The notes: a model not told the origin generated them from the letters alone. A DNA stretch of 64,000 nucleotides from Sphingobium boeckii (GCF_014199215.1 NZ_JACIJC010000001.1:808001-872000), one strand, 5' to 3'; shown: positions 1 through 9,871, counted from the first letter of the stretch. Made by a program: numbers and translations.

Positions 1-1725
1 CCCTATATCCCGCGCAGGCTGGTCTTCGAGGTCGATGAGCGGATCGACGCGGACGCAGCGGTTTTCCGCGCCCTCGACGAAGAATCGTTTGCCCTCACCG
101 CCGCCAAGCTTCGCGACGCCGAGGTCGAAGCGGTTGCGGTCTGTTTGCTGTGGTCGGTGATCAACCCGGTGCACGAGTTGCGTGTCGGTGAATTGCTCGA
201 CAAATATCTGCCCGGCGTGCCCTATACGCTGTCGCATCGCCTCAACCCCGCCCCCCGCGAATTTCGCCGCGCTTCGGCCGCCGCGATCGACGCATCGTTG
301 AAGCCCATGATGACGCACTATCTCGGTTCGCTGACCAATCGTCTGATGGACGCAGGCTTCGGCGGGCGTGTTCTCGTCGTCACCTCGCAGGGCGGCGTCA
401 TGGATGCGGCCGAAGTTGCGCTCGCACCGATTCATGTCGTCAACTCGGGGCCGTCGATGGCCCCCGTCGCGGGGCGCGCCTATGTGGGGCTGGAGTCTGA
501 CACGCCTGCCGACGTCGTCATCGCCGATACCGGCGGCACCACCTTCGACGTCAGCGTCGTCCGTGACGGCCGTATCCCCTTGACGAGGGAATTGTGGATC
601 GGGACTCCGATCGTGGGCCACCTCACCGGATTTCCCTCGGTCGACGTCCGCAGCGTGGGTGCCGGGGGCGGCAGTCTGGCCGCGGTCGATGCCGGCGGCG
701 TGTTGCACGTCGGCCCGCAGAGCGCAGGCGCCTATCCCGGCCCGGCATGTTACGGCCGCGGTGGCACCAAGCCGACCTTGACCGATGCCGCTGTTTTGCT
801 TGGCTATCTCGATGCCGATTATTTTCTCGGCGGAACGATGTCCCTCGATGTGCCGGCGGCAAATGCGGCGATGACCATATTGGCCGATGAACTCGGCATG
901 AGCGTCGCGCAAACCGCCGCGTCGGTGGTCGAACTGGCGACCGAAACCATGACCCAGGCGATCCTGGACATCACCGTAAAGCAGGGCATCGATCCGGCCA
1001 ATGCCGTGCTGGTTGGGGGCGGGGGCGCTGCGGGGATGAACATCGTCTTCATCGCCCGCAGGCTGGGCTGCAAGACGGTCGTCATCCCGGAGACCGGGGC
1101 GACCCTGAGCGCCGCGGGTGCGCTGATCTCGAACCTGACCACCGATTATCGTCGCACGGGCTATATGGCGCTCAGCCAGTTTTCGAGCGAACGCGCCAAC
1201 GTGCTGATCGAAGGCCTGGAAACACAATGCCAGCACTTCGCGGATGGTCCGGGGGCGGGCGCTCTCAGCGTCACCTACGCCTATACCGCCGAAGCGCGCT
1301 ATGCGGACCAAGCATGGGAAATCGAAGTCGAATTGCCCACCAGGCGATTCAACGGCCCCGACGATGTCGCTGCATTCGTGAATGCGTTCCATCGGGAGCA
1401 TGAGCGGCTCTACGCCTTCAGCGATCATGGGAGCGACATCGAGATCGTCAACTGGCGCGTCGGCGTATCCTGTCGCCTGCGGGAGCCGCAGCCCGAGCGT
1501 CTGGAGATGAAAGCCGCACGGGATCGCCCGGCCGCCCCGCGAAACATCATCCTTCCCAATGGCGAGGCCCATGAAGCTTTGGTCTACGACTGGAGCCTGC
1601 TTCCCGAAGGCATGGTCCTGAATGGTCCGGCGGTCGTCGAATCGCCCTTCACCACGGTGATTATCGACAAGGCCCGCTTCCAGCGCTCGGCGGCTGGCAG
1701 CCTCATCATCGAGTTGGAAGAGTGA
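1..1725 (+). CDS. HyuA-type hydantoinase/oxoprolinase subunit, 5' partial
   Basis: The reading frame is open from base 1, so the gene begins before the window and about 115-120 N-terminal residues of a usual ~690-residue protein are missing. The first visible residues read PRRLVFEVDERID, a signature of the N-methylhydantoinase A / 5-oxoprolinase A family. A second actin-like ATPase phosphate motif, IADTGGTTFDVS, lies near visible residue 175, and a glycine-rich GGGGAAG stretch near 338. The family uses ATP to open hydantoin, oxoproline or lactam rings, or to carboxylate ketones (acetone and acetophenone carboxylases), always with a HyuB partner. HyuB follows directly. The substrate cannot be told; the aromatic-acid transporter downstream hints at an aromatic or heterocyclic one. 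Confidence 0.9.
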   Translation, partial: PYIPRRLVFEVDERIDADAAVFRALDEESFALTAAKLRDAEVEAVAVCLLWSVINPVHELRVGELLDKYLPGVPYTLSHRLNPAPREFRRASAAAIDASLKPMMTHYLGSLTNRLMDAGFGGRVLVVTSQGGVMDAAEVALAPIHVVNSGPSMAPVAGRAYVGLESDTPADVVIADTGGTTFDVSVVRDGRIPLTRELWIGTPIVGHLTGFPSVDVRSVGAGGGSLAAVDAGGVLHVGPQSAGAYPGPACYGRGGTKPTLTDAAVLLGYLDADYFLGGTMSLDVPAANAAMTILADELGMSVAQTAASVVELATETMTQAILDITVKQGIDPANAVLVGGGGAAGMNIVFIARRLGCKTVVIPETGATLSAAGALISNLTTDYRRTGYMALSQFSSERANVLIEGLETQCQHFADGPGAGALSVTYAYTAEARYADQAWEIEVELPTRRFNGPDDVAAFVNAFHREHERLYAFSDHGSDIEIVNWRVGVSCRLREPQPERLEMKAARDRPAAPRNIILPNGEAHEALVYDWSLLPEGMVLNGPAVVESPFTTVIIDKARFQRSAAGSLIIELEE

Positions 1726-1736
1726 GGAATCGACCC

Positions 1737-3503
1737 ATGACGGAGCAACAGCTCAGTGGTGCCCGATTGGCGGTCCTGCGCAGCAGGATCGACGGCATCG
1801 CAAGAAAGATGTCGAACGCCGTGCTGCGGGCGGGGCGCTCGGGCGTGCTCAATCGCGCCAAGGATCTCTCCTGCGCCATCGTGACGCCAGGCTGCGACCT
1901 GTTGTCTGCCGCCGACAGTCTGCCGATCCATGTCCTGAGCGGTCCGGATTTGATGGCCCGTGTGATGCATGATTTCCACCCGGTGCTGAGGGCAGGCGAT
2001 GCCTTTCTCCATAATTCGCCCTATCATGGCTGCAGCCATGCGGCCGATCACACCATCCTGGTGCCGGTGATCGACGAAACGGGCGTTCATCGCTTCACGG
2101 TCATGGTCAAGGCGCATCAGGCCGACATCGGCGATAGCGCGCCGACCACCTATTTTGCCGGTGCGCGGGATGTCTATGAAGAAGGCGCGCTGATCTTTCC
2201 TGCCGTCAAGATTCAGGAAGACTATGTCACCAACGAGGATATCGTGCGCATGTGCCGCGCGCGCATTCGCGTGCCTGACCAATGGCATGGTGACTTTCTG
2301 GCAATGGTCGGCGCGGCGCGTACCGGTGAAAAGGAATTGCTCAGCCTCGGACGCGAACTGGGCTGGGACGTCCTGGAGGCGTTTTCCCGGCAGTGGCTCG
2401 ACTATGGGCAAAGACGGGTCGAGACGGCAATCGCGGCGTTGCCGGCAGGCGAGGCCAGCGGACAGAGTACGCATGACCCGATGCCGGGGACGCCGGCCGA
2501 AGGGGTCACGATCAAGGCATCGGTGAAGATCGATCCCGAAGCCCGCCGCATCCTTGTCGACCTGCGCGACAATATCGACGTCCTGCCATGTGGACTGAAC
2601 GTGAGCGAAGCGTGCGCCCGCACCGCGGCGCTAATCGGCGTGTTCAACAGTCTTGGTGCCGATATCCCGAAGAACGCCGGGAGTCTCAGTCGCGTGGAGG
2701 TTTTGATCCGTGAAAACAGCGTGGCCGGAGGCGGGCAGCATCCGGTGAGTTTCTCGGTCGCGACGACCAATATTGCCGACCGGATCGTTGCCGCCGTGCA
2801 GATCGCCATGGGGGTTCTTTGCCCTAGCGCGGGGATCGCCGAGGTTGGTTCCGTTAACCCGCCGCATAAGGGCGTCATTTCAGGGAACGACCCGATCACG
2901 GGCCATCCGTTCATCAACCAGCTTTTCCTGGGAAGCACGGGCGGGCCGGGCTCGGCGCATGGCGATGCGTGGCTGACCTATTCCCACGCGGGCAATGGCG
3001 GACTGTGTTTCGTCGACAGCATCGAAATGGCCGAACTTCATCATCCGATCCGTGTTCTGTCCCGGCAGTTGCTGATTGACACGGAAGGAGCGGGGCGATT
3101 TTGCGGCGCGCCCAGTCTCGAGGTCGAACTCGGACCAAAGGGCGGGGACGTCGAGATCGCCTATATCAGCGATGGCGTGATCAATCCGGCGCAGGGCACC
3201 CAGCATGGCGGACCCGGCGGTCGCGCCGATCAGGCAAAGCGGGAGGCAAGCGGTCAGATCACGGCACTGCCGCCCATCGGCCGTCTTTTGCTCCATCCGG
3301 GTGAAGCCGTGGTGTCGACCGGTGCCGGCGGCGGCGGATTTGGCGATCCACATCAGCGCGATCCGCGGCTCGTGGCGCGCGATGTTCGCGACCGCCGGAT
3401 CTCAACAGAACGGGCGGCCGTGGTTTACGGCGTCGCGCTCGACGATTTTCTGCAGATCGATGCCGCTCGCACGGCGCAATTCAGAGCAAAGGGTCCCAGA
3501 TAA
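1737..3503 (+). CDS. HyuB-type hydantoinase/oxoprolinase subunit
   Basis: 588-residue partner of the upstream HyuA subunit, of normal length for N-methylhydantoinase B / acetone carboxylase alpha-like proteins. Family features include the N-terminal NAVLRAGRSGVLNRAKDLSCAI region, the PYHGCSHAADHTILVPV stretch with putative metal-binding His/Asp residues, and a C-terminal GPGGRADQ...GAGGGGFGDP motif. I start it at ATG 1737, which has GAGGA eight bases upstream. A GTG at 1722 overlapping the HyuA stop is an alternative. The stop TAA overlaps the ATG of the next SDR by one base (TAATG), so the three genes form one operon. The catalysed ring opening or carboxylation is known only at family level. 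Confidence 0.9.
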   Translation: MTEQQLSGARLAVLRSRIDGIARKMSNAVLRAGRSGVLNRAKDLSCAIVTPGCDLLSAADSLPIHVLSGPDLMARVMHDFHPVLRAGDAFLHNSPYHGCSHAADHTILVPVIDETGVHRFTVMVKAHQADIGDSAPTTYFAGARDVYEEGALIFPAVKIQEDYVTNEDIVRMCRARIRVPDQWHGDFLAMVGAARTGEKELLSLGRELGWDVLEAFSRQWLDYGQRRVETAIAALPAGEASGQSTHDPMPGTPAEGVTIKASVKIDPEARRILVDLRDNIDVLPCGLNVSEACARTAALIGVFNSLGADIPKNAGSLSRVEVLIRENSVAGGGQHPVSFSVATTNIADRIVAAVQIAMGVLCPSAGIAEVGSVNPPHKGVISGNDPITGHPFINQLFLGSTGGPGSAHGDAWLTYSHAGNGGLCFVDSIEMAELHHPIRVLSRQLLIDTEGAGRFCGAPSLEVELGPKGGDVEIAYISDGVINPAQGTQHGGPGGRADQAKREASGQITALPPIGRLLLHPGEAVVSTGAGGGGFGDPHQRDPRLVARDVRDRRISTERAAVVYGVALDDFLQIDAARTAQFRAKGPR

Positions 3504-4270
3504 TGACATTGATCAATCAGGTCGCGATCGTCTTTGGCGGCAGTTCGGGCATCGGCCAGGCGACCGCCCATCGTCTTGCTGCAGAAGGCGCATCCGTGGC
3601 GGTGGTCGCCAGCGGCGCGCTCGCCAAGGCAAAGCTCGTGAGTGACGCGATCGTGGCACTAAGCGGAAAGGCGCGGCCCTATGCCGCAGATGTGCGTCAG
3701 CCCGACCAGATCCAAGCGCTCGTCGCGCAGGTCGAGCAAGACCTCGGCCCCATCGACATCCTGATCAACTCGGCAGGTGTCTATTTTCCCACGTTGATCG
3801 GCGAAACCGAAGAAGCAGATTTTGATCGGATGGTTGACGTCAACCTGAAGGGCACCTTCTTCACCATCAATGCAATCGCACCGGGAATGAAGGCACGCGG
3901 TCGCGGACGGATCGTGAATGTCGCGTCTGTGGCCGGTGTCAGGGGGTCTCCCAGATTTCCGCTTTATTCCGCCACCAAAGCATCGATCATCATGCTGACG
4001 AAGGCGCTTGCGGCCGATTTGGCACCACATGGCGTGCACATCAACGCCATAGCGCCGGGCAATACCGCAACCGCGCTCAACCTTTCGGAACGGCAAGACC
4101 CGGCAAATGCAGAGCTGATGAAATCCAAAGCAGCGGCAACGCCGAGCAAGCGCGTCTATTCGCCGCCGGAAGAAATGGCGGCGGCGATCTATTTCCTCGT
4201 CAGTGGCGAGATGAACGCGATGTACGGTGCAACCATGCTGCTCGACGAAGGCTTGTCGAGCTGCGTCTAA
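3503..4270 (+). CDS. SDR family NAD(P)-dependent oxidoreductase
   Basis: 255-residue classical short-chain dehydrogenase/reductase. It has the cofactor loop GGSSGIGQ at residues 12-19, a structural NSAG at 89-92, and a complete catalytic set of Ser142, Tyr155 and Lys159 (YSATK). Its start overlaps the HyuB stop by one base and the next gene begins six bases after its end, so it belongs to the hyu-like operon. It probably oxidises or reduces an alcohol/ketone intermediate of that pathway. Substrate specificity cannot be read from the sequence. Confidence 0.9.
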   Translation: MTLINQVAIVFGGSSGIGQATAHRLAAEGASVAVVASGALAKAKLVSDAIVALSGKARPYAADVRQPDQIQALVAQVEQDLGPIDILINSAGVYFPTLIGETEEADFDRMVDVNLKGTFFTINAIAPGMKARGRGRIVNVASVAGVRGSPRFPLYSATKASIIMLTKALAADLAPHGVHINAIAPGNTATALNLSERQDPANAELMKSKAAATPSKRVYSPPEEMAAAIYFLVSGEMNAMYGATMLLDEGLSSCV

Positions 4271-4276
4271 GGGGTA

Positions 4277-4810
4277 ATGGTCATGCCTAATTATCAGCTT
4301 GGCAGAATAGCTCCGACGCTCCCGGCCATTGGCACATATTGGATCGCGCCGACTGCAGATGTGATCGGCGACGTCCGCTTGTCTCCCGGTGCGAGCATAT
4401 GGTTCGGGTCGGTTTTGCGAGGCGACAATGAGCCGATCATCGTGGGAGAAGACAGCAATATCCAGGATGGCTGCATCCTACACAGTGATCCGGGAGTTCC
4501 GCTGACAATCTGCGATCAGGTGACCGTTGGTCACAATGTGATCCTGCATGGTTGTGTCATCGGCACGAATAGCCTGATCGGTATGGGCGCGATCATCTTA
4601 AACGGTGCCAGCATCGGGCGCGATTGCCTAATCGGTGCCGGGGCGCTGATTACCGGAAACAAGGTCATTCCCGATGGCAGCCTCGTTCTGGGCAATCCCG
4701 GCAAAATCGTTCGGCAGACCTCGGCCGACGAGATGGCTTCCATCGCGCAATCCGCACTGAGCTATAAGCTGAAATGGCGGCGGTATAAGGCCAATCTCGC
4801 CCCCTGTTAG
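4277..4810 (+). CDS. Gamma-carbonic-anhydrase-like hexapeptide-repeat protein
   Basis: 177 residues with the left-handed beta-helix repeat pattern of the gamma-carbonic anhydrase / PaaY / YrdA / CaiE group. The three metal-ligand histidines are present at 69 (ILHSD), 86 (VGHNV) and 91 (LHGC). Family members are zinc or iron trimers; some are carbonic anhydrases and PaaY is a thioesterase that rescues dead-end CoA esters. ATG 4277 is used, with ATG 4283 possible. It lies six bases after the SDR stop in the same operon. A carbonic anhydrase could supply bicarbonate if the HyuAB pair is a carboxylase; a thioesterase role is equally possible. Both are inference. Confidence 0.85.
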   Translation: MVMPNYQLGRIAPTLPAIGTYWIAPTADVIGDVRLSPGASIWFGSVLRGDNEPIIVGEDSNIQDGCILHSDPGVPLTICDQVTVGHNVILHGCVIGTNSLIGMGAIILNGASIGRDCLIGAGALITGNKVIPDGSLVLGNPGKIVRQTSADEMASIAQSALSYKLKWRRYKANLAPC

Positions 4811-4949
4811 CGAAAATTCACGATCGGGGTCGTGGTCGCGCTACGGCTGCCACCCCGCATTTCCTGCCTTGAAGCCTCCGGATGCCCCGCCACACAATCG
4901 GTCGCATCTGTCGTGGAGAGGGTGATCGATCCGTATTTTGGAGAGCTCC

Positions 4950-6314
4950 ATGATGTCCGCGAGCAGCACTATTCCCCCGCCAGCCTCCGTCAGCCAGGAT
5001 CTGGACGAGCTGCTCGATCGCAGCCGTATGAGCTTCGGACACTGGATTGCAGCTTCCATGTTCTTCCTCATCATGATGGCGGACGGCTACGATCTGTACG
5101 TCATGGTGCAACTGCTGCCGACGATCGCCAAAAGCTTTGCGGTCTCCACTGCCGTCCTGACGACGGCTTATGCGACCCAGACGCTGGGGCAGGCCGTGGG
5201 CGCGCTCGGCATCAGCCCAATCGCCGATCGTTTCGGTCGAAAACCGCTGCTGATCATCTGCATGATCCTTTTGGGGATCGCCACCTTCGCGGGATCGTTT
5301 TCTGTCACGGCCGAGCAGTTTACCATCACCCGGTTTATCGCCGGTGCCTTTGGCGGCGCCATCATGCCGATCACCGTGAGCCTTGCCGCAGACATCGCGC
5401 CCACCAAATGGCGCTCGAACTTTATCGGTATCACCTATGCGGGCATTGGTATTGGCGGCATGCTCGCGGTAGTCGCGGTGAGCCTCCTGCTGGACTCCCA
5501 AGGGTGGCATCGCCTGTTCTACATCGGAAGCTTCCTGCCCGTGATCATCGCGGTCCTCTTTGCCCTTTTCGGCATAGAGTCATTGAGGCACCGCGCGCGC
5601 AAAAATGGCGGCGACCTGCGCATCGTCAAAGACCTGAAGCGGATCGGCATCCCAACGCTGCCCGGTGCCCATTTCGCGACAGTGTCCGGAGCGTCCAAGG
5701 ACAAGGCGATCTCTCTGATCGAGATCTTTCGTGGAAAATACGCGGTGGTGACCGTGCTTCTTACGATGGCTGCAATGTGCACGCTGACGGCGGCAACCCT
5801 GTTTTCGATGGTACCGACATTCTATCACGAAATCGAAGGCATCCCACTTGCCCAGGTCGTGGCTCCTCTTGCCATTTTCCAAGTGATCGCACTTCCGCTG
5901 TCTTTTCTGTATGGCGTCATCATGGACAAGATCGGACGCTTCCGCGTCATCTGGTTTTATGCGAGCGCCGCCCCCATTGCGCTGATATGTCTCGCCTACA
6001 CCAAATTTGGCGACTGGAAGTTCACCGCTGTGTTTCTCCTCTGCGGCTTTTTCATCAATGCTTCGCTGCAATCCCTCAGCATAGTCGTTCCGACGCTTTA
6101 TCCGTCAACAATGCGCGCGGCAGCCCTGGGCTGGAAGGCTGGGTCGGGACGATTGGCCAGCATGACGGCCCCCCTGCTTGCCGGCGTCATTCTGGCCACT
6201 AAGGCCAGCATTGTGACAGCCTTGGCAACCCTTTGTGTGCCGATGGTTGTATTGGCACTTGTCATTCCGGCGCTCATGCGCGCGGTGAGAAAGGCTGACG
6301 AAACGCGCGGCTGA
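4950..6314 (+). CDS. MFS transporter, aromatic acid:H+ symporter (AAHS) type
   Basis: About 454 residues with twelve predicted membrane segments. The N-terminal DGYDLYVM segment and the loop DRFGRKP (MFS motif A) match the AAHS group that includes the 4-hydroxybenzoate and vanillate transporters. The start is ATG 4950 or 4953, both just behind GGAGAG at 4940-4945; an upstream TTG at 4938 is less likely. It is the last gene of the hyu-like run and probably imports an aromatic or heteroaromatic acid across the inner membrane. Nothing larger than 140 bases separates it from the preceding gene. Confidence 0.88.
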   Translation: MMSASSTIPPPASVSQDLDELLDRSRMSFGHWIAASMFFLIMMADGYDLYVMVQLLPTIAKSFAVSTAVLTTAYATQTLGQAVGALGISPIADRFGRKPLLIICMILLGIATFAGSFSVTAEQFTITRFIAGAFGGAIMPITVSLAADIAPTKWRSNFIGITYAGIGIGGMLAVVAVSLLLDSQGWHRLFYIGSFLPVIIAVLFALFGIESLRHRARKNGGDLRIVKDLKRIGIPTLPGAHFATVSGASKDKAISLIEIFRGKYAVVTVLLTMAAMCTLTAATLFSMVPTFYHEIEGIPLAQVVAPLAIFQVIALPLSFLYGVIMDKIGRFRVIWFYASAAPIALICLAYTKFGDWKFTAVFLLCGFFINASLQSLSIVVPTLYPSTMRAAALGWKAGSGRLASMTAPLLAGVILATKASIVTALATLCVPMVVLALVIPALMRAVRKADETRG

Positions 6315-6456
6315 TGTCGGTGATGGAGCTTCTTCGATGGCTAAGCGTTTTTGATGGCTGCCTAACTATCCTCAAGCCGCAGATGAACTGGGGCTCTCTC
6401 GGTCAGATGCGCGCATTTTCAGGCCATGAGAATGTTCCGGAGCGGATACTCTCTCT

Positions 6457-7527
6457 TCAGTCTGGCTGTTCGGCTCGTACCATCTCCGCAATCATCCTGC
6501 GGGAACGGATGGCAACCTCGTCCTGTCGGATACTGATCTCCGGACCGCCGGTTTCATCGGCCCATTGCTGAGAATATTCGATGGCACAGGTGTCTTGGCT
6601 CAGGATCGATGAATAGAAGGCTATTTCGGCTTCAAGCTGTGGCGCCGGATAAGACGTGCTGAGCGCCGCGAAGTGATAGCATGCGTCTGGACTCGCTGGG
6701 ACAACGGGCAACGTCGCAATCTGTTCGGAGAGAAGTTCGTCAGTCTCGGGATCAATCAGCTGATTGATAATGACACAGGTACACGGAAAATGATGCTCGG
6801 TAATCAACCGCCTCAGGACAGGCCGCCCTTCCTCGACTTGAAACATCTGAGCCACATCGCCTTTGGGACGGTAATTGTGTAGATCGCGCTGCGTGCGGAT
6901 AAAATTCTTGCCATAATCGACCTTCATTTTGACCGTGGCTATATCATCCTCGCCCTCATTATCGACCAGACCTTCATGCAAATAGCTGACATGCGTGGCA
7001 TCCAGCAAATTATCGTGGAGCAACTGGAAATTGCCGTTCATGGGTAGGATTGCGAGATAGCGGTCCTCGTAATTTGGCCGATGGAAGAACTCCGATTCGG
7101 GCAGAAGGTCGAGATCCGCCTTTTCCGGATCGCCCATCCAGGCCCATACCCAAAAGGATTTCTCTGCGACCGGATAGCTGCGGACCTTCATGACATTCGG
7201 AATTGTCGATTGAGACGGAATGTGGACGCACTTGCCGTCGCTGTTGAATGTCATGCCGTGATAGCCGCAAACAACGTTATCGTTTACCAGCCGGCTTTCC
7301 GAGAGCTTGAATCCGCGGTGGGGACACCAATCAGACAACACGACCGGCTCGCCGGTCGACTTGCGGTACATGACGAGACGATCTCCGCAAACCTGGCGAC
7401 CGAGTAGTTTTTCGCCAACTTCGTCGCGACCGGCAACGATATACCAGCAGTTGCGAGGATATTCCTGATTTGCGGCGTTTGGAACGACGTGAAGCGGTCG
7501 TGCGATAATCGGGGTCTGAGTGTTCAT
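6457..7527 (-). CDS. Rieske [2Fe-2S] aromatic ring-hydroxylating / O-demethylating oxygenase
   Basis: 356-residue oxygenase component in the size class of VanA, DdmC and TsaM. The Rieske cluster ligands are Cys68-x-His70 (WCPH) and Cys87-x2-His90 (CGYH). The mononuclear iron motif is Asp176-x2-His179-x4-His184 (DATHVSYLH), with the bridging Asp172 typical of the family. I start at ATG 7527, seven bases behind GGAGAG; ATG 7542 lacks a good ribosome site. These enzymes use O2 and electrons from a separate ferredoxin/reductase to demethylate or hydroxylate aromatic acids. No reductase gene is present in the window, so electrons must come from elsewhere. It is divergent from the transporter at 8047. 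Confidence 0.93.
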   Translation of the reverse strand: MNTQTPIIARPLHVVPNAANQEYPRNCWYIVAGRDEVGEKLLGRQVCGDRLVMYRKSTGEPVVLSDWCPHRGFKLSESRLVNDNVVCGYHGMTFNSDGKCVHIPSQSTIPNVMKVRSYPVAEKSFWVWAWMGDPEKADLDLLPESEFFHRPNYEDRYLAILPMNGNFQLLHDNLLDATHVSYLHEGLVDNEGEDDIATVKMKVDYGKNFIRTQRDLHNYRPKGDVAQMFQVEEGRPVLRRLITEHHFPCTCVIINQLIDPETDELLSEQIATLPVVPASPDACYHFAALSTSYPAPQLEAEIAFYSSILSQDTCAIEYSQQWADETGGPEISIRQDEVAIRSRRMIAEMVRAEQPD

Positions 7528-8046
7528 CGCAATACTCTCCATGAATCGGCGTCAATCTTATACTGATATAATTATCAATAACGCTTTTATGACGCAAGTC
7601 CGTTCTCGACAGCCCCGTTTTGCTGCTCAAATAATGCCTTCTTTGGGCATTGCCCGTTTTATGAACCGGCGTATCGACCGGAAAAAGCGGCACGACCCAC
7701 TCGCACTGCGCACCGGAAAACCAAAGGATCAGAAATCCAAACGCTTCCTCACGGACACGAAAAATCACAACCTCGTGCGATTGAAAGCCGGTTATTGCGC
7801 TCGTACCCAAAACTATCCCAATACAGCGCCTAATATAGTGTCAAATTGCGATTGTTTGCTTTTCTATAAATGATATTCTGGTTTTAACGTAAGTGCTTGC
7901 GCATATGAGGATCTTCACTGCTCTCTTAGAATTCTGTTCCGCCGGTCTCGATTATCGCGCGGACTTGGCTAAAGAGATGAGCGTCGTAACAGGCGCTCCG
8001 CCTCGTTTATTTCGGAAATTCCATGGCTGCCTAATAGGAGATTATA
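7528..8046. other. Divergent intergenic region, Rieske oxygenase / ACS transporter
   Basis: About 520 bases without a convincing gene, visibly more AT-rich than the flanking genes. It must hold both divergent promoters. A dyad with arms TGATA and TATCA (7564-7577) lies 37-50 bases upstream of the oxygenase start and is a candidate operator. Short open frames here have no ribosome sites and no recognisable products. Confidence 0.6.
7564..7577. promoter_or_regulatory. Candidate operator dyad upstream of Rieske oxygenase
   Basis: Five-base inverted arms TGATA/TATCA around a TAAT centre in an AT-rich stretch just upstream of the oxygenase start. The position fits a repressor or activator site, but an arm of five bases can occur by chance. 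Confidence 0.25.
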
Positions 8047-9360
8047 GTGACGATCGTGGATGTTCAAGAAAGAGAGGAAAAGGTATCTCGGCTGATCATC
8101 CAGAAAATTGCCTATTTTCTTGGGATTATTCTCTTCTTGAGTACACTCGATCGAGTCAGCGTTAGTTTTGCGGCGAAAACCATGAATGTCGAGATGGGGT
8201 TCAATCCCGAGATCTATGGGTTCGGGGTTGGCCTCTTTTTCATAACTTATATGCTGTTTCAGATGCCGGGTGTAATCTTGGCAAAGCGGAAAGGTCCCGC
8301 CTGGACGCTCGCTATGATGACGGTCATGTGGGGCATTGTAACGGTCGCAACGGGCTTCATGTGGAATAAGAACTCATTCTATATCTTCCGCCTGCTGCTG
8401 GGCATGATGGAAGGCAGCATCGCGCCCGTGCTAGTTTTGTATATATCGCGGTGGGTGCCCACGAGTGTATTCGGCCGGTTCCAGAGCCGTTCTTCGCTTG
8501 CCTTGCCAGCATCCTTCATTCTCGGCGGGCCGATTTCAGGGTGGCTCATCACACAGTTCGGCGATCTAGGTGGCCTTGCAGGTTGGAGGTGGATGTTCAT
8601 CATCGAAGGCTTAGCAACTATCTTGGTCGGCATCCTCGCTTTCCGGCTGCTTCCCGAGCGGATAGAAGACGCGAAATGGCTGAATGCCGAAGACGGTGCT
8701 TGGCTCGTCCAAGCGCTGGCGCGAGGAGCCGATGCGCCGCCAAGTCATGGTGCGAAGAGCCCGTATCTCGGGAATTTGAAGCCGGGCCTTATGCTCCTCA
8801 GTTGGAGCGCGATATTCTTTTGTCTTTGTATGGGTTTCTACGGATTCATGTACTGGCTGCCGCAGGTCATCCAAATGCTCGCTCCGGATAGTAGCTCGCT
8901 CCAACTCATGGGTCTGTCGGCCGTGCCATGGTGCGCCGCGACGATAGGCATGTTAGCAAATGGCAAACTGCTCGATCGCACGATACACCGGTCGCTTCAT
9001 GTCGGCGGCGCTACCTTCATTGCCGCCGCCGGCCTCCTGATCGCCGGTGTGGCTCCAAATCCAATAGTCGCCTTTGCGGGTCTGGTTATCTGCGGCCTGG
9101 GGATCGGCGGGTCGCAAACCCTGTTTTTTAGCATTCCAGCTGACAAGTTGCGGGGACGCCCTAGCGCTGGTTTCGCATTTGCTTGCATCACGCTCGCAGG
9201 CGGACTCTCGGGCCTCGTTGGGGCAAATCTGATCGGCGTTATGCGCCAGGCGACGGGCAGCTTCACGTCAGCCATCTTTATGTTGGCAACGGTGTATATG
9301 ATCGGTTGCTTGATTATGATCGTATCGGGACGTGGCGAGGGGCGAAGCAGGCGATGTTGA
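8047..9360 (+). CDS. MFS transporter, anion:cation symporter (ACS) type
   Basis: 437 residues with about twelve hydrophobic segments and the ACS hallmarks: an early STLDRVSVSFAA segment with acidic and arginine residues in helix 1, RLLLGMMEGSIAPVL in helix 4/5, and GWRWMFIIEGLATI before the central loop. The group includes phthalate, tartrate and glucarate transporters. The start is GTG 8047 behind TAGGAG at 8035-8040. It is divergent from the Rieske oxygenase and probably imports that enzyme's organic-acid substrate. The IS5-family element begins 69 bases after its stop. Confidence 0.88.
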   Translation: MTIVDVQEREEKVSRLIIQKIAYFLGIILFLSTLDRVSVSFAAKTMNVEMGFNPEIYGFGVGLFFITYMLFQMPGVILAKRKGPAWTLAMMTVMWGIVTVATGFMWNKNSFYIFRLLLGMMEGSIAPVLVLYISRWVPTSVFGRFQSRSSLALPASFILGGPISGWLITQFGDLGGLAGWRWMFIIEGLATILVGILAFRLLPERIEDAKWLNAEDGAWLVQALARGADAPPSHGAKSPYLGNLKPGLMLLSWSAIFFCLCMGFYGFMYWLPQVIQMLAPDSSSLQLMGLSAVPWCAATIGMLANGKLLDRTIHRSLHVGGATFIAAAGLLIAGVAPNPIVAFAGLVICGLGIGGSQTLFFSIPADKLRGRPSAGFAFACITLAGGLSGLVGANLIGVMRQATGSFTSAIFMLATVYMIGCLIMIVSGRGEGRSRRC

Positions 9361-9428
9361 AGCCTCGATGCGATAGCGAAGATCTCGCGCGTTGGAGCCG
9401 CCAAGCATAAGCACGAAGTGCGCATCAT

Positions 9429-9448
9429 CTAGGCGGCGTGGACAAATT
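9429..9448. repeat. IS5-family terminal inverted repeat (transposase 3' side)
   Basis: Twenty bases that are the exact reverse complement of 11563-11582. The TAG stop of the transposase is inside it. Confidence 0.9.
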
Positions 9449-9871
9449 TGAGCCAGTATCTGGCTGCGGCGATGTGGACCATGGATAGGAAGCTTTCGGC
9501 GAGTTGGTCATAGCGTGTGGCAATGGCGCGGTTGATTTTCAGACGCCCAAAGAACCGCTCGATCTGGTTGCGCTGCTTGTAGAGTTCGCGGTCGTGGCTG
9601 ATTTTAACGCGCCGGTTGGAACGCCCGGGAATGACGGGCTGTATATTCCGGCTCGCAAGATCGACCCGGATGGCGTCGGCATCGTATCCCTTGTCGGCCA
9701 GAAGTGCCTTGGGCGGCTGCTCGGGTAGAGCGATCAGGGCGTCATAAGCCTTGCAATCGGCGGCTTCGCCAACCGTCAGGTGGAAGGCGAGCGGTCGTCC
9801 TTGTCCATCAGCCAGACAGTGAAGCTTACTGGTGAACCCGCCCCGCGAGCGGCCAAGAGCGCGTCGATGAG

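Noticed and set aside
1584-2474. 296-codon minus-strand open frame over the hyuA/hyuB junction
   Set aside because: It overlaps two well-supported genes on + and its composition is typical of a GC-rich antisense frame.
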